A stretch of DNA of 37,500 nt from Oligoflexia bacterium (GTDB lineage: Bacteria; Bdellovibrionota; UBA1018). Shown here piece after piece: positions 5,851 through 13,043 of the stretch. The position numbers were made by a program, and so were the translations under genes. The notes under the pieces were generated by a model that saw nothing but the letters and a program-made list of their open reading frames with translations, did no database searches and was not told the origin of the DNA. Location of the stretch: the NCBI GenBank assembly GCA_014376785.1, contig JACMQW010000030.1:1-37500 (forward strand), written 5' to 3'. How positions within the stretch are numbered: position 1 is the first letter of the stretch; the number at the start of each line of letters is the position of its first letter.

Positions 5851-8258
5851 GCGACTGCAAGGAAGAACCACAGATCATTCGGCTCTCCATTCGTGATTTT
5901 GCGCTTCCTTCACCGCGCACGGGAAGCATCGACGCCTATTCCGGATTCGGAGCCACCTCATTAGAAGGAATTGAAATCCACCAACAAGTTCAAAAGAAAC
6001 GGGCGGGTGAGTTTCCGAATTACCGATCCGAGGTGAAACTTTCGAAGACGTTCGAGCGCGAAGGGTACCGGTTTCAGATCGAAGGCCGAATGGATGGAAT
6101 CTTCGAAAGCCCGACTCCGAAAATCGAGGAAATCAAATCGACTTTTAATATTCGAGAACTCTTGCGAACAGTCGAGGACTGTCACACGACTCATCCTTAC
6201 GCACTCCAACTTCTGACTTACGGTTACTTCTACTGGACCGAGCAGAACGTGCTGCCGGAGCTCACCTTTCATTTCGTTTCAACGCGAAATCGAGAAACGC
6301 TTGATCTCGCGCTGCCATTTGATCGGTCGACTTACGAAGCGTGGCTAGAGCGAAGACTTACCGAACTCGCCCAGGATGCGAAGCGTGCAGAGAAGCGGAC
6401 CTCCCGCCGGAAGAAAATGGCAGACGCGTTTCCATTTCCTTTTTTAAAACCCCGCAGCGGCCAAATCGAACTCATCCAAACGATCGAGGAAGGGATGGCG
6501 AAGTCGCAGCGAATGCTTCTCCAAGCACCGACTGGCCTTGGAAAAACGGTCGGAGTTCTTTATCCCAGCCTAAAAGAAGCCCTCTCCCGGGGGCAGCGAG
6601 TCGTCTACGTCACGCCGAAAAACAGCCAGCACGCGGTTGCCGAAGATGCGGTAGACCGTTTCCAGGATACCGGTTCTGCAGTGAAGTCGCTCACGATTAC
6701 CGCTAAAAGCAAGATGTGCTTCAAACCGGAACCACTCTGCAACCCCCGCTACTGTGAGTACGCAAAGGACTATTACGATAAAGTTGCGGAGAACGGGCTC
6801 GTCGCCGAACTTTCGAAAAAGAAAAAACTGACCGCACGAGTTTTTCGGACCATGGGAGAAAAATACGAAGTTTGCCCATTTGAGCTTCAGCTCGAAGCGG
6901 CCGGAGAAGCTGACGTCGTGATTTGCGATTACAACTATGTTTTTGCTCCCCAGTCCGCTCTAGGTCGGCTACCTCCCTCGACATTCGCAACCAAGGGAAA
7001 ACCAAACCTTGTGGTCGATGAGGCGCATAATCTTCCTTCGCGTGCAGCAGGATACTATTCACCTGCTCTCTCAAGCTTTGTCCTTGAGCGAATGCGGGAG
7101 GATCTTCGCGCGCTTCCGAGGCGTTTTGCCAAAGAAGCGGAAGAACTTTTGGATGAAGCGCTCGAAGTGATTTCCGATTTACGACCGGCGGGAGCTGCGA
7201 AGAGCGTGCGGTTCGAAGCCGAACTAACCCCATTTGCAGAGCAAGATGGAAAATTTCGGGGATTTCTTTCACGGTATCTCGACTCCGATGTTGAAATTCA
7301 GGCGAAAGATCCAGTGCTTCGGATTTGCTTTTATTGGGGGGAGTTCACTTCGATCCTCGCAGATATACACGGTGCTGGCAGAGAAGAGTTTTTTACGACG
7401 TTCCAACCTGAACGAAGTGGAGGTTCCGTAAAGATCACCTGCTGTGACGCTTCTCAGATGCTGAAGCCTCAGTATGATTTTTACGACCAAGTTGTCGCAT
7501 TTTCGGCGACGCTCAAACCGTTTGACTTTTATGCGAGGCTCTCTGGTTTGGATTCTCCGGAATTGCTGACCGGTGAGTTCGACTCTCCGTTCGCAAGCTC
7601 GCAAAGAAAGCTGCTGATCATTCCTCAGATCTCGACGAAGTATTCTGATCGAGAAAGGAATTACTCTCGCATCGCCGAAACCATCACGCGAATTTCGGCT
7701 CTCCACCCGGGGAACCACCTCGCTTTTTTTCCGAGTTTCGAATTTCTGGAAAGAGTCGCCGATCTTTTCATCCCGCCGAACGGCCAGACCCTCATTCGAC
7801 AGACGCGGGGGATGACGGGTGAGGCCGTGGAAGAAGTCCTCCATGTCCTACGTGAGAGAGCCAGACCCACCACCCTCTTTGCCGTTCAGGGTGGAGTATT
7901 TTCTGAAGGCGTGGACTACCCGGGTGAAATGGTCATCGGAGCCTTCATTGTAGGGCCTCCGCTTCCGAGTTTTGATATCGAGCGAGAAAGTATGAAAATA
8001 TACTACGAAGAACATTACGGTGATGGATTCGCGTATGCCTACACTTATCCCGCCATGGCAAAGGCCGTGCAGGCTGCCGGTCGAGTGATCCGATCGGAGA
8101 CCGACCGCGGAATCATTGTCTTGATGGATTCGCGCTTTATGGAAAAGTCGTATTCCCAGTCCATGCCGAGCGATTGGTTTCAGGAGAGTCCTCGTGAATT
8201 GGTTTCACGGAGTATTCTAAAGGATATTTCAGATTTTTGGAGTGGTGGAAAAGATTAG
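5847..8258 (+). CDS. PD-(D/E)XK nuclease fused to XPD/DinG-type Fe-S helicase
   Basis: About 803 aa if started at the CTG at 5847. Residues 10-170 form a Cas4/RecB-like nuclease: G-I-E-I-H (40-44), G-R-M-D-G (Asp83), E-I-K (95-97), then Q-L-L-T-Y. Then come Walker A APTGLGKT (227-234), four cysteines at 291, 298, 303 and 343 fitting the XPD Fe-S cluster, D-E-A-H (391-394), F-S-A-T-L, S-E-G-V-D-Y-P-G and Q-A-A-G-R-V-I-R. Such enzymes unwind 5'-overhang or damaged DNA; the nuclease could trim the product. No ATG, GTG or TTG lies in frame between the MBL gene's last 150 bases and residue 82. CTG 5847 (preceded by GAGG, overlapping the upstream TGA) or ATC/ATT at 5874/5877 (preceded by AAGGA) are the candidates. 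The ATG at 5703 would require 148 bp of overlap. Confidence 0.88.
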   Translation: MSDCKEEPQIIRLSIRDFALPSPRTGSIDAYSGFGATSLEGIEIHQQVQKKRAGEFPNYRSEVKLSKTFEREGYRFQIEGRMDGIFESPTPKIEEIKSTFNIRELLRTVEDCHTTHPYALQLLTYGYFYWTEQNVLPELTFHFVSTRNRETLDLALPFDRSTYEAWLERRLTELAQDAKRAEKRTSRRKKMADAFPFPFLKPRSGQIELIQTIEEGMAKSQRMLLQAPTGLGKTVGVLYPSLKEALSRGQRVVYVTPKNSQHAVAEDAVDRFQDTGSAVKSLTITAKSKMCFKPEPLCNPRYCEYAKDYYDKVAENGLVAELSKKKKLTARVFRTMGEKYEVCPFELQLEAAGEADVVICDYNYVFAPQSALGRLPPSTFATKGKPNLVVDEAHNLPSRAAGYYSPALSSFVLERMREDLRALPRRFAKEAEELLDEALEVISDLRPAGAAKSVRFEAELTPFAEQDGKFRGFLSRYLDSDVEIQAKDPVLRICFYWGEFTSILADIHGAGREEFFTTFQPERSGGSVKITCCDASQMLKPQYDFYDQVVAFSATLKPFDFYARLSGLDSPELLTGEFDSPFASSQRKLLIIPQISTKYSDRERNYSRIAETITRISALHPGNHLAFFPSFEFLERVADLFIPPNGQTLIRQTRGMTGEAVEEVLHVLRERARPTTLFAVQGGVFSEGVDYPGEMVIGAFIVGPPLPSFDIERESMKIYYEEHYGDGFAYAYTYPAMAKAVQAAGRVIRSETDRGIIVLMDSRFMEKSYSQSMPSDWFQESPRELVSRSILKDISDFWSGGKD

Positions 8259-8296
8259 AAAAAGTTGTGAACTCATGGCTCTAGAGACCGCATCCG

Positions 8297-8722
8297 TTAA
8301 ACCGCGGTCACGGAGGAGTTATCATCGGAACTGTCGGGGGATCCGCAGAAGGTCCGAACCGTTCGTAAAAGATGGTTTAAGTCGACAGGCTTAGTGAGCT
8401 GAGCAGCGGTTTCTACGGGTAAAAACCCTTCCGGAGTTTTTTGTCGCGCGACGGCTGAGAGGATCACCACGCGGTGCTCGGGAATGTCGAGGTCAGCTTG
8501 GGTGCGCTCTAAGAATTCCCAACCCGTCATCACGGGCATCATGAGGTCTAAAAGGACAAGCGTCGGTTTGTCCTGCAGCTTTAAGAGTTCCAAAGCTTCT
8601 TTGCCATTCGTTGCCGACCGGACATCGTATCCTTCCGCCTCTAAAATGTAGGCGATGGACTCACGGATATCGGTATTGTCTTCGGCGATGAGGAGTGTTT
8701 TGCACTTCATTTCACTTTCCAT
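8297..8722 (-). CDS. Single-domain response regulator (CheY-like receiver)
   Basis: 141 aa, receiver domain only: acidic pair E14-D15, phospho-acceptor D59 (L-L-D-L-M-M-P), S89 at the Thr/Ser switch position and K111 in T-K-P-V. The last 20 residues are a Ser/Asp-rich tail without an output domain, so it should act by protein interaction or phosphorelay. The second Met (residue 5, M-K-C-K-T-L-L-I) is an equally good start. No kinase is adjacent, but the PAS histidine kinase at 13040-14860 lies upstream in the same co-directional run and has no receiver of its own; pairing is speculative. Confidence 0.9.
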   Translation of the reverse strand: MESEMKCKTLLIAEDNTDIRESIAYILEAEGYDVRSATNGKEALELLKLQDKPTLVLLDLMMPVMTGWEFLERTQADLDIPEHRVVILSAVARQKTPEGFLPVETAAQLTKPVDLNHLLRTVRTFCGSPDSSDDNSSVTAV

Positions 8723-8780
8723 CGAAGTTATCTAAAGCAAACCATGTGCCCTTTTTGACGGGGCCATTTTTCTCTTAAAA

Positions 8781-9062
8781 TCAGCCTGATTCGCTTGCAG
8801 AAGCACGGAGTCGAGCAGATGTTTTTTTCACCGGTGCTCGCTCATTCACTTCAGACAGAATGGAACAAACAAACTGGCAACCGGCAGCAGACGATTGCTC
8901 CAGCCCGATGACGAAGGTCTTTCCCTGGCTGGAAACCTGACAACCGGCGTAGTCGCCTTTTGCATCTGCCATCGCTGACGATTTGCATTCCCCGGCTAAG
9001 GCCGAACCGAAAGCAGAGCAAGCGATGAAGGTGACCCATGCAGCGATTAATTTCTGTCCCAT
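8781..9062 (-). CDS. Small secreted cysteine-containing hypothetical protein
   Basis: 93 aa. Residues 1-24 form a signal peptide ending A-L-A-G before E-C-K-S, so the mature protein should be periplasmic or outside. Mature cysteines 26, 41, 62 and 66 could form two disulfides. The last about 20 residues are basic and Ser/Ala-rich. No family recognised. An overlapping frame (8851-9090) has no such organisation and is rejected. The upstream 128 bp is AT-rich relative to its surroundings and probably holds the promoter. Confidence 0.6.
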   Translation of the reverse strand: MGQKLIAAWVTFIACSAFGSALAGECKSSAMADAKGDYAGCQVSSQGKTFVIGLEQSSAAGCQFVCSILSEVNERAPVKKTSARLRASASESG

Positions 9063-9190
9063 ACCGGATACAATACGAAATTAATGCCAAAAGTCATTTC
9101 CGCTATACCATTGATATCATTATGTAATTGAAGCTGGGTATCTTCTGACGCATGAAAAACGTCTAGGCGATTGCCCCAAATTGTCTGACT

Positions 9191-9613
9191 TTAGGCTTCT
9201 TCGACGGGGCGACTCTTTAGCTGTGCTTCAATTTCAACCTCTGAATAGAGCCTACCCTTTCCGATCCCTGGACAGAACGACGACACTTCTTTCGACCATC
9301 CCTTCGCGCGGAGGTTTTCCGGCCAAAACGGCCAAGTACGGCATTGTTCCGGCCGGGCTTCGTAAACGCCACAACGGGTGCCTTCCAGAAATTCGCAATT
9401 CTTGTCTGGGTTCCGGAGGTGTAAATAACCTTCGGTCGTTTCGCAGTATTCGCGCTTGAAAGCGACGGATGACAGCTTAAAAAAATCCGCAAATCGTTTT
9501 CGATCGACCCGGGTGAGGTAAACATAGCCATAGGCGCCACGGGAAGTGCAGCACTTGCCGGAACCCTGACATTCAAATCGTAAGCCTTCCGAGTAAAATT
9601 TCTTCTGAGTCAT
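9191..9613 (-). CDS. YkgJ-family cysteine-cluster protein (zinc/iron-chelating domain)
   Basis: 140 aa. The cysteine pattern is that of the YkgJ/CxxCxxCC family (PF03692): F-E-C-Q-G-S-G-K-C-C near residue 15-22, C-E-F-L then C-G-V-Y-E-A-R-P-E-Q-C-R-T-W-P-F-W-P, and a last C-P-G-I-G-K-G. These cysteines are thought to bind a metal or Fe-S centre; the biochemical role is unknown. It sits 11 bp downstream of the ABC-F gene on the same strand and is probably co-transcribed with it. A second family member is at 21572-22012. Confidence 0.88.
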   Translation of the reverse strand: MTQKKFYSEGLRFECQGSGKCCTSRGAYGYVYLTRVDRKRFADFFKLSSVAFKREYCETTEGYLHLRNPDKNCEFLEGTRCGVYEARPEQCRTWPFWPENLRAKGWSKEVSSFCPGIGKGRLYSEVEIEAQLKSRPVEEA

Positions 9614-9624
9614 GATTTTCCCGT

Positions 9625-11475
9625 CTAGCCCGTTAATTCCGAAAGTTGTTTCACGACGTCCTCACGCTCTTCGGAGGAACTCACCCAAAGGCTCTCTGCT
9701 TCGTCGATTGTTTTCTGAATTTTCCCCATCTCAGAAATCGTGGCGGAAGAATCGCCTTTTCCGGAGAGCAGAACTTCATTCAACTGGGCGATCTGTTTGG
9801 CGCCGTTTGCCATTTTCAGATCGCAACTGCTGATTAAATGGTCGAGTTGGCGGAGGCGTTTGTCTAAGGTTTTTCTCAACTCTCGATAATCTTTGCCAAC
9901 CGCAGTGGGGACAATGCGACCGAGATTTCCATTCGGGTTTTCTTTGCGGGAGCGAGATTTTTCGGGAGCTCCCTCTTTTTGGAGTGAAAAGAAGGCACCC
10001 TTCTCCATGCTCCACACGTACTCATCGTACGTTCCGGGATAGAGATTTGCCTTTCCATGGGCGATCTCCAGCATTTTAGTTCCGATTCGACGAACGAAAC
10101 TCCGATCGTGACTGACCACGATGATTGCGCCGGTAAATGCTTGAAGGGCTTGGGTCAAAGCTTCTACGGTCTGGAAATCGAGATGATTAGTCGGCTCATC
10201 TAATACGAGGCACGACGCCTTTTGGAGAAGAACTTGTCCCAGTGCCACGCGCGAGCGCTCTCCTCCAGATAGAACGCGAATCGGCTTCTTTGCGTCATCG
10301 CCCGAGAAAAGCAACGAGCCCGCAAGGTCTAAAATATCTTGAGGAAGCACATCGCGATGGGCTTTCCGTTGCATTGCGCTGAGGACAGTGTCGTTTGGAT
10401 TTAAATCTTCCGCCACGAACTGATTAAAGAAAGACAACGAAGTCTCGTAACCGTATTCGACAGTGCCTTTCTTCGGAGTCAGCTTTCCCGCCAGGGCTTT
10501 CAAAAGAGTGCTTTTCCCCGCACCGTTCAGTCCCACCACCGCTAGGTGATCGCCTCCGTTCATGCGCAGTGAGACATCGGAGAGAATCGTTTTCTCTCCA
10601 TATCCAAGGTCAGCATGTTCAATCGAAAGCAGAAGCTTTCCGACTCGGGCCGGAGGAGGGATACGGATCCTCGCGGTTACCGCCACGGGTTTTACTTCGA
10701 TCGTTTCCATTCGGTCGAGCGATTTCAATCGCGATTGGGCTTGGCTTGCTTTGGTTGCTTTCGCACCAAATCTCGCCACGAAATCGAGAACCTGCTTTTT
10801 CTTTTCCTCGATCGACATGGCTCTGGCTTCGAGTTGAGTGCGAATCATCGCTTTTTGTTCGAAATAATCGTCGATATTGCCGTTATATTTCACGACGTCG
10901 CCTGCTTCGACTTCGAGGATATGGTCCGTCGTCCGTCGTAGGAACTCGCGGTCGTGAGAAATGACCAGGAATGCACCCTCATAGCCTTGCAGAAATTTTT
11001 CCAAAACGAGCAAGGTTTCAAGGTCGAGGTAGTTCGTTGGCTCGTCGAGCAGCATCAGATTCGGTTCGGTCCCGATGAGCCGCAAAAGTTTTGCGCGCAT
11101 TCGGTAACCACCACTCAGGGATGCAATGACGCTCGCGTAGTGGGTTTCTTCGAGTCCGAGTCCGCGGCCGATTGATTTCAGTTCCCAAATCGGAAGAGTG
11201 GCTCCGCGTTCGACAAAATCTTCGACCGTTTCCCCTTCCTTCCACGTGTCGTGCTGAGCAAGATAACCGAGGCGTAAATTTCGAGAGCGGACGAGCTTAC
11301 CCGTGTCCATCGTCTCTTCGTCGGCCAGGACTTTGAAGAGGGTGGTTTTTCCTGCCCCGTTCGGGCCGATCACACCGACATGTTCGCCTTCATTAATAGC
11401 AAAAGACGCGTCTTCGAAAAGACGCCTGGAACCAAAGGACTTGGATCCTTTTTGGAGTTGAATGAGATTTTCCAC
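9625..11475 (-). CDS. ABC-F family ATPase (translation-associated, Uup/YheS-like)
   Basis: 616 aa with two ABC cassettes and no TM helices, as in ABC-F proteins, which act on ribosomes. Cassette 1 has Walker A GPNGAGKTT (37-45), signature LSGGYRMR and Walker B L-M-L-L-D-E-P-T-N-Y. Cassette 2 has GLNGAGKST, signature LSGGERSR and L-V-L-D-E-P-T-N-H-L. The interdomain linker has the charged helical pair expected of the P-site tRNA interaction motif. The final about 100 residues are a charged helical tail, like the C-terminal coiled coil of Uup or YheS. Subfamily cannot be fixed by eye; antibiotic resistance is not indicated. It sits 20 bp after the NTF2-like gene and 11 bp before the YkgJ gene. 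Confidence 0.92.
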   Translation of the reverse strand: MENLIQLQKGSKSFGSRRLFEDASFAINEGEHVGVIGPNGAGKTTLFKVLADEETMDTGKLVRSRNLRLGYLAQHDTWKEGETVEDFVERGATLPIWELKSIGRGLGLEETHYASVIASLSGGYRMRAKLLRLIGTEPNLMLLDEPTNYLDLETLLVLEKFLQGYEGAFLVISHDREFLRRTTDHILEVEAGDVVKYNGNIDDYFEQKAMIRTQLEARAMSIEEKKKQVLDFVARFGAKATKASQAQSRLKSLDRMETIEVKPVAVTARIRIPPPARVGKLLLSIEHADLGYGEKTILSDVSLRMNGGDHLAVVGLNGAGKSTLLKALAGKLTPKKGTVEYGYETSLSFFNQFVAEDLNPNDTVLSAMQRKAHRDVLPQDILDLAGSLLFSGDDAKKPIRVLSGGERSRVALGQVLLQKASCLVLDEPTNHLDFQTVEALTQALQAFTGAIIVVSHDRSFVRRIGTKMLEIAHGKANLYPGTYDEYVWSMEKGAFFSLQKEGAPEKSRSRKENPNGNLGRIVPTAVGKDYRELRKTLDKRLRQLDHLISSCDLKMANGAKQIAQLNEVLLSGKGDSSATISEMGKIQKTIDEAESLWVSSSEEREDVVKQLSELTG

Positions 11476-11495
11476 TGATCGAGCCTACTTTATGT

Positions 11496-11903
11496 TTAGC
11501 CGGACCAGATTGCATCGAACTGGTAGAGGTCTCGCGGGTATTCATACCAAGCAACCGGAGAACCATTCTCGATTCTCCAGACTTGAACGGTGCGATATTC
11601 GAGCGTTTGATCGCCTCGTGCGAATTTTACAGAGGCGAGAGCGACCGCATGGCGATCACTTGCGAGGATATCGTGGACATCGAGGTTGAATTTTCCTCCG
11701 GAGAGCTCGTTCCATTTCGAGGCTAAATTCGAAACAAAGTTTCCGGCGTCGTATTTTCCAGCGAGCGCGCTTTTACCTGCAATTTGAAAAGTCACCTTTG
11801 GATCACAGAGCTTTAGGACGCCGTCGTAATCTCGCGCGCTAAACGCCTCGTAAATGGCTTCAATCGTTTCTCGGTTTTTAGAAGGGCTGCTGAACTCAGG
11901 CAT
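11496..11903 (-). CDS. NTF2-like / SnoaL-type protein
   Basis: 135 aa from the Met preceded by GGAGAA at 7-nt spacing; the longer frame adds 10 residues without an SD and is not preferred. The composition is that of the NTF2-like alpha+beta cone: E-A-I-Y-E-A-F-S-A-R-D near the N-terminus, V-T-F-Q-I-A-G, a D-V-H-D-I-L strand, then V-Q-V-W-R-I-E-N-G and a final Y-Q-F-D. Members range from isomerases to ligand-binding proteins, so no reaction is assigned. It lies between the AlkZ-related gene (46-bp gap) and the ABC-F gene on the same strand. Confidence 0.8.
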   Translation of the reverse strand: MPEFSSPSKNRETIEAIYEAFSARDYDGVLKLCDPKVTFQIAGKSALAGKYDAGNFVSNLASKWNELSGGKFNLDVHDILASDRHAVALASVKFARGDQTLEYRTVQVWRIENGSPVAWYEYPRDLYQFDAIWSG

Positions 11904-11949
11904 GAAAAATTCTCCGTAGAACAGCCATCTCAAGGGGAGAGGTTGCTTG

Positions 11950-12624
11950 TCAATTTTTACGCGAGCGACTGAGAATCTTCGTGATAAATGCGAAAAAAAG
12001 TGAATTTTCGCCTAGTTTCTTTCTGAGTCTTTCAAGAGCGGCGACCGGATCTTTTTCGGCTCCGTCTTCCCAAAGAGACTCGAAGAGGTTTTTGGTTGCC
12101 CCGACGGAGAGAGAGGGAAAGGCGCCATCGTCCACCTCCCCGTATCCGACGATCACCAGCCTCTCCCAAAGTGCCTTCATGCCCTTCTCGTAGTCCCGTT
12201 CGTAGAGTTTTCCCCGTAAATCTGTCGCCAGTTTCAGTTGCTTTGTGGAGAGAGGAGAGTCCGATTCGAGGGTTTCGAGGATAAGGCGTGCTTCTGGTGT
12301 GAGTAGCCTGCGCTCGATCCGCGCACTCCCCAAAACGGAGATGAGGTCGGAAAAGGTCTCACGGGAAAAGAAGGTTGCTCTTCCGCGGAACCATTTTGCG
12401 TAAATCACTTTTCCAGAGCTGGAAAGTTCTTCGCGAAGTCGCCAGAGGTTTCCCACTCGGTCATCGCCTCCCTCGTCCCACTCCCATCGCATCGGATCTC
12501 CGGGAAAAAATTCGCTCCAGAGCGAATCAGGGAGCGGACGGTTGTCGATCGGGTAAACCAATAAAATTCCTTTTTCCTCGATCGCGGATGTCGCGCCTTT
12601 CAGAGTGATCTTTTTTGGCTTCAT
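11950..12624 (-). CDS. AlkZ-related winged-helix-type hypothetical protein
   Basis: 224 aa, no signal peptide or TM helix. The segment around residues 45-95 (R-W-E-W-D-E-G, then W-R-L-R-E-E-L, K-V-I-Y-A-K-W-F-R-G-R-A-T-F-F-S) resembles proteins annotated as AlkZ-related, which share a winged-helix organisation with the AlkZ DNA glycosylases. The later part (L-S-T-K-Q-L-K-L, then G-K-L-Y-E-R-D-Y-E-K-G-M-K-A-L) looks like a helix-turn-helix. The glycosylase catalytic motif is not visible, so DNA repair activity is not claimed. The start overlaps the end of arfB by 4 bp, so the two are translationally coupled. Confidence 0.55.
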   Translation of the reverse strand: MKPKKITLKGATSAIEEKGILLVYPIDNRPLPDSLWSEFFPGDPMRWEWDEGGDDRVGNLWRLREELSSSGKVIYAKWFRGRATFFSRETFSDLISVLGSARIERRLLTPEARLILETLESDSPLSTKQLKLATDLRGKLYERDYEKGMKALWERLVIVGYGEVDDGAFPSLSVGATKNLFESLWEDGAEKDPVAALERLRKKLGENSLFFAFITKILSRSRKN

Positions 12625-13043
12625 TCCCGAACTCTTCCACGCATTTTTTTAGTTTCTGATTTCTGTCCCTTTGCCTCTCGCGTTCTACGCTTAGAAGAAC
12701 GAGTGGGCTTCGATTCCTTTCGTGCTTTTGGAATGGTGGTTGCCCACTCTAAGAGCTCACTGAGTTTCTCTATGCAGTCGTCTTTGTTTTGTTTTTGGTC
12801 CCGATGACGGTCACTCATGATGATGAGGTCGCCCTCGTTCGAAAGCCTGGGAGAGAGCTTCGTCATAAGGCGATTTAGTAATTCACCGCTGAAAAAGGCG
12901 GTCGTAGCCAACCGCCAGCGAAGGACTGCCTTACTGTTTACCTTATTTACGTTTTGGCCCCCTGGCCCGGAACTTCGGACAAATGAAAAATTCAATTCTG
13001 AGTAGGGAATTTCGAGCTTTTTCGTTTTGAAGACGTCGTTCAT
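12621..13043 (-). CDS. arfB: Alternative ribosome-rescue factor ArfB (YaeJ), GGQ peptidyl-tRNA hydrolase
   Basis: 140 aa, the same size as E. coli ArfB. The N-terminal release-factor domain has R-S-S-G-P-G-G-Q-N-V-N-K-V-N-S-K, with GGQ at 28-30, the motif that hydrolyses peptidyl-tRNA on stalled ribosomes. The stop-codon recognition domain of RF1/RF2 is absent. The last about 35 residues are Lys/Arg-rich, matching the tail that family members insert into the empty mRNA channel. The gene overlaps the histidine kinase upstream and the AlkZ-related gene downstream, each by 4 bp. Confidence 0.93.
   Translation of the reverse strand: MNDVFKTKKLEIPYSELNFSFVRSSGPGGQNVNKVNSKAVLRWRLATTAFFSGELLNRLMTKLSPRLSNEGDLIIMSDRHRDQKQNKDDCIEKLSELLEWATTIPKARKESKPTRSSKRRTREAKGQKSETKKMRGRVRE

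Noticed and set aside
8286-8309. GACCGC/GCGGTC inverted repeat as a terminator between the helicase and the response regulator
   Set aside because: The 6-bp stem has a 12-nt loop, lies partly in the response-regulator coding end and is not followed by T residues on either strand.
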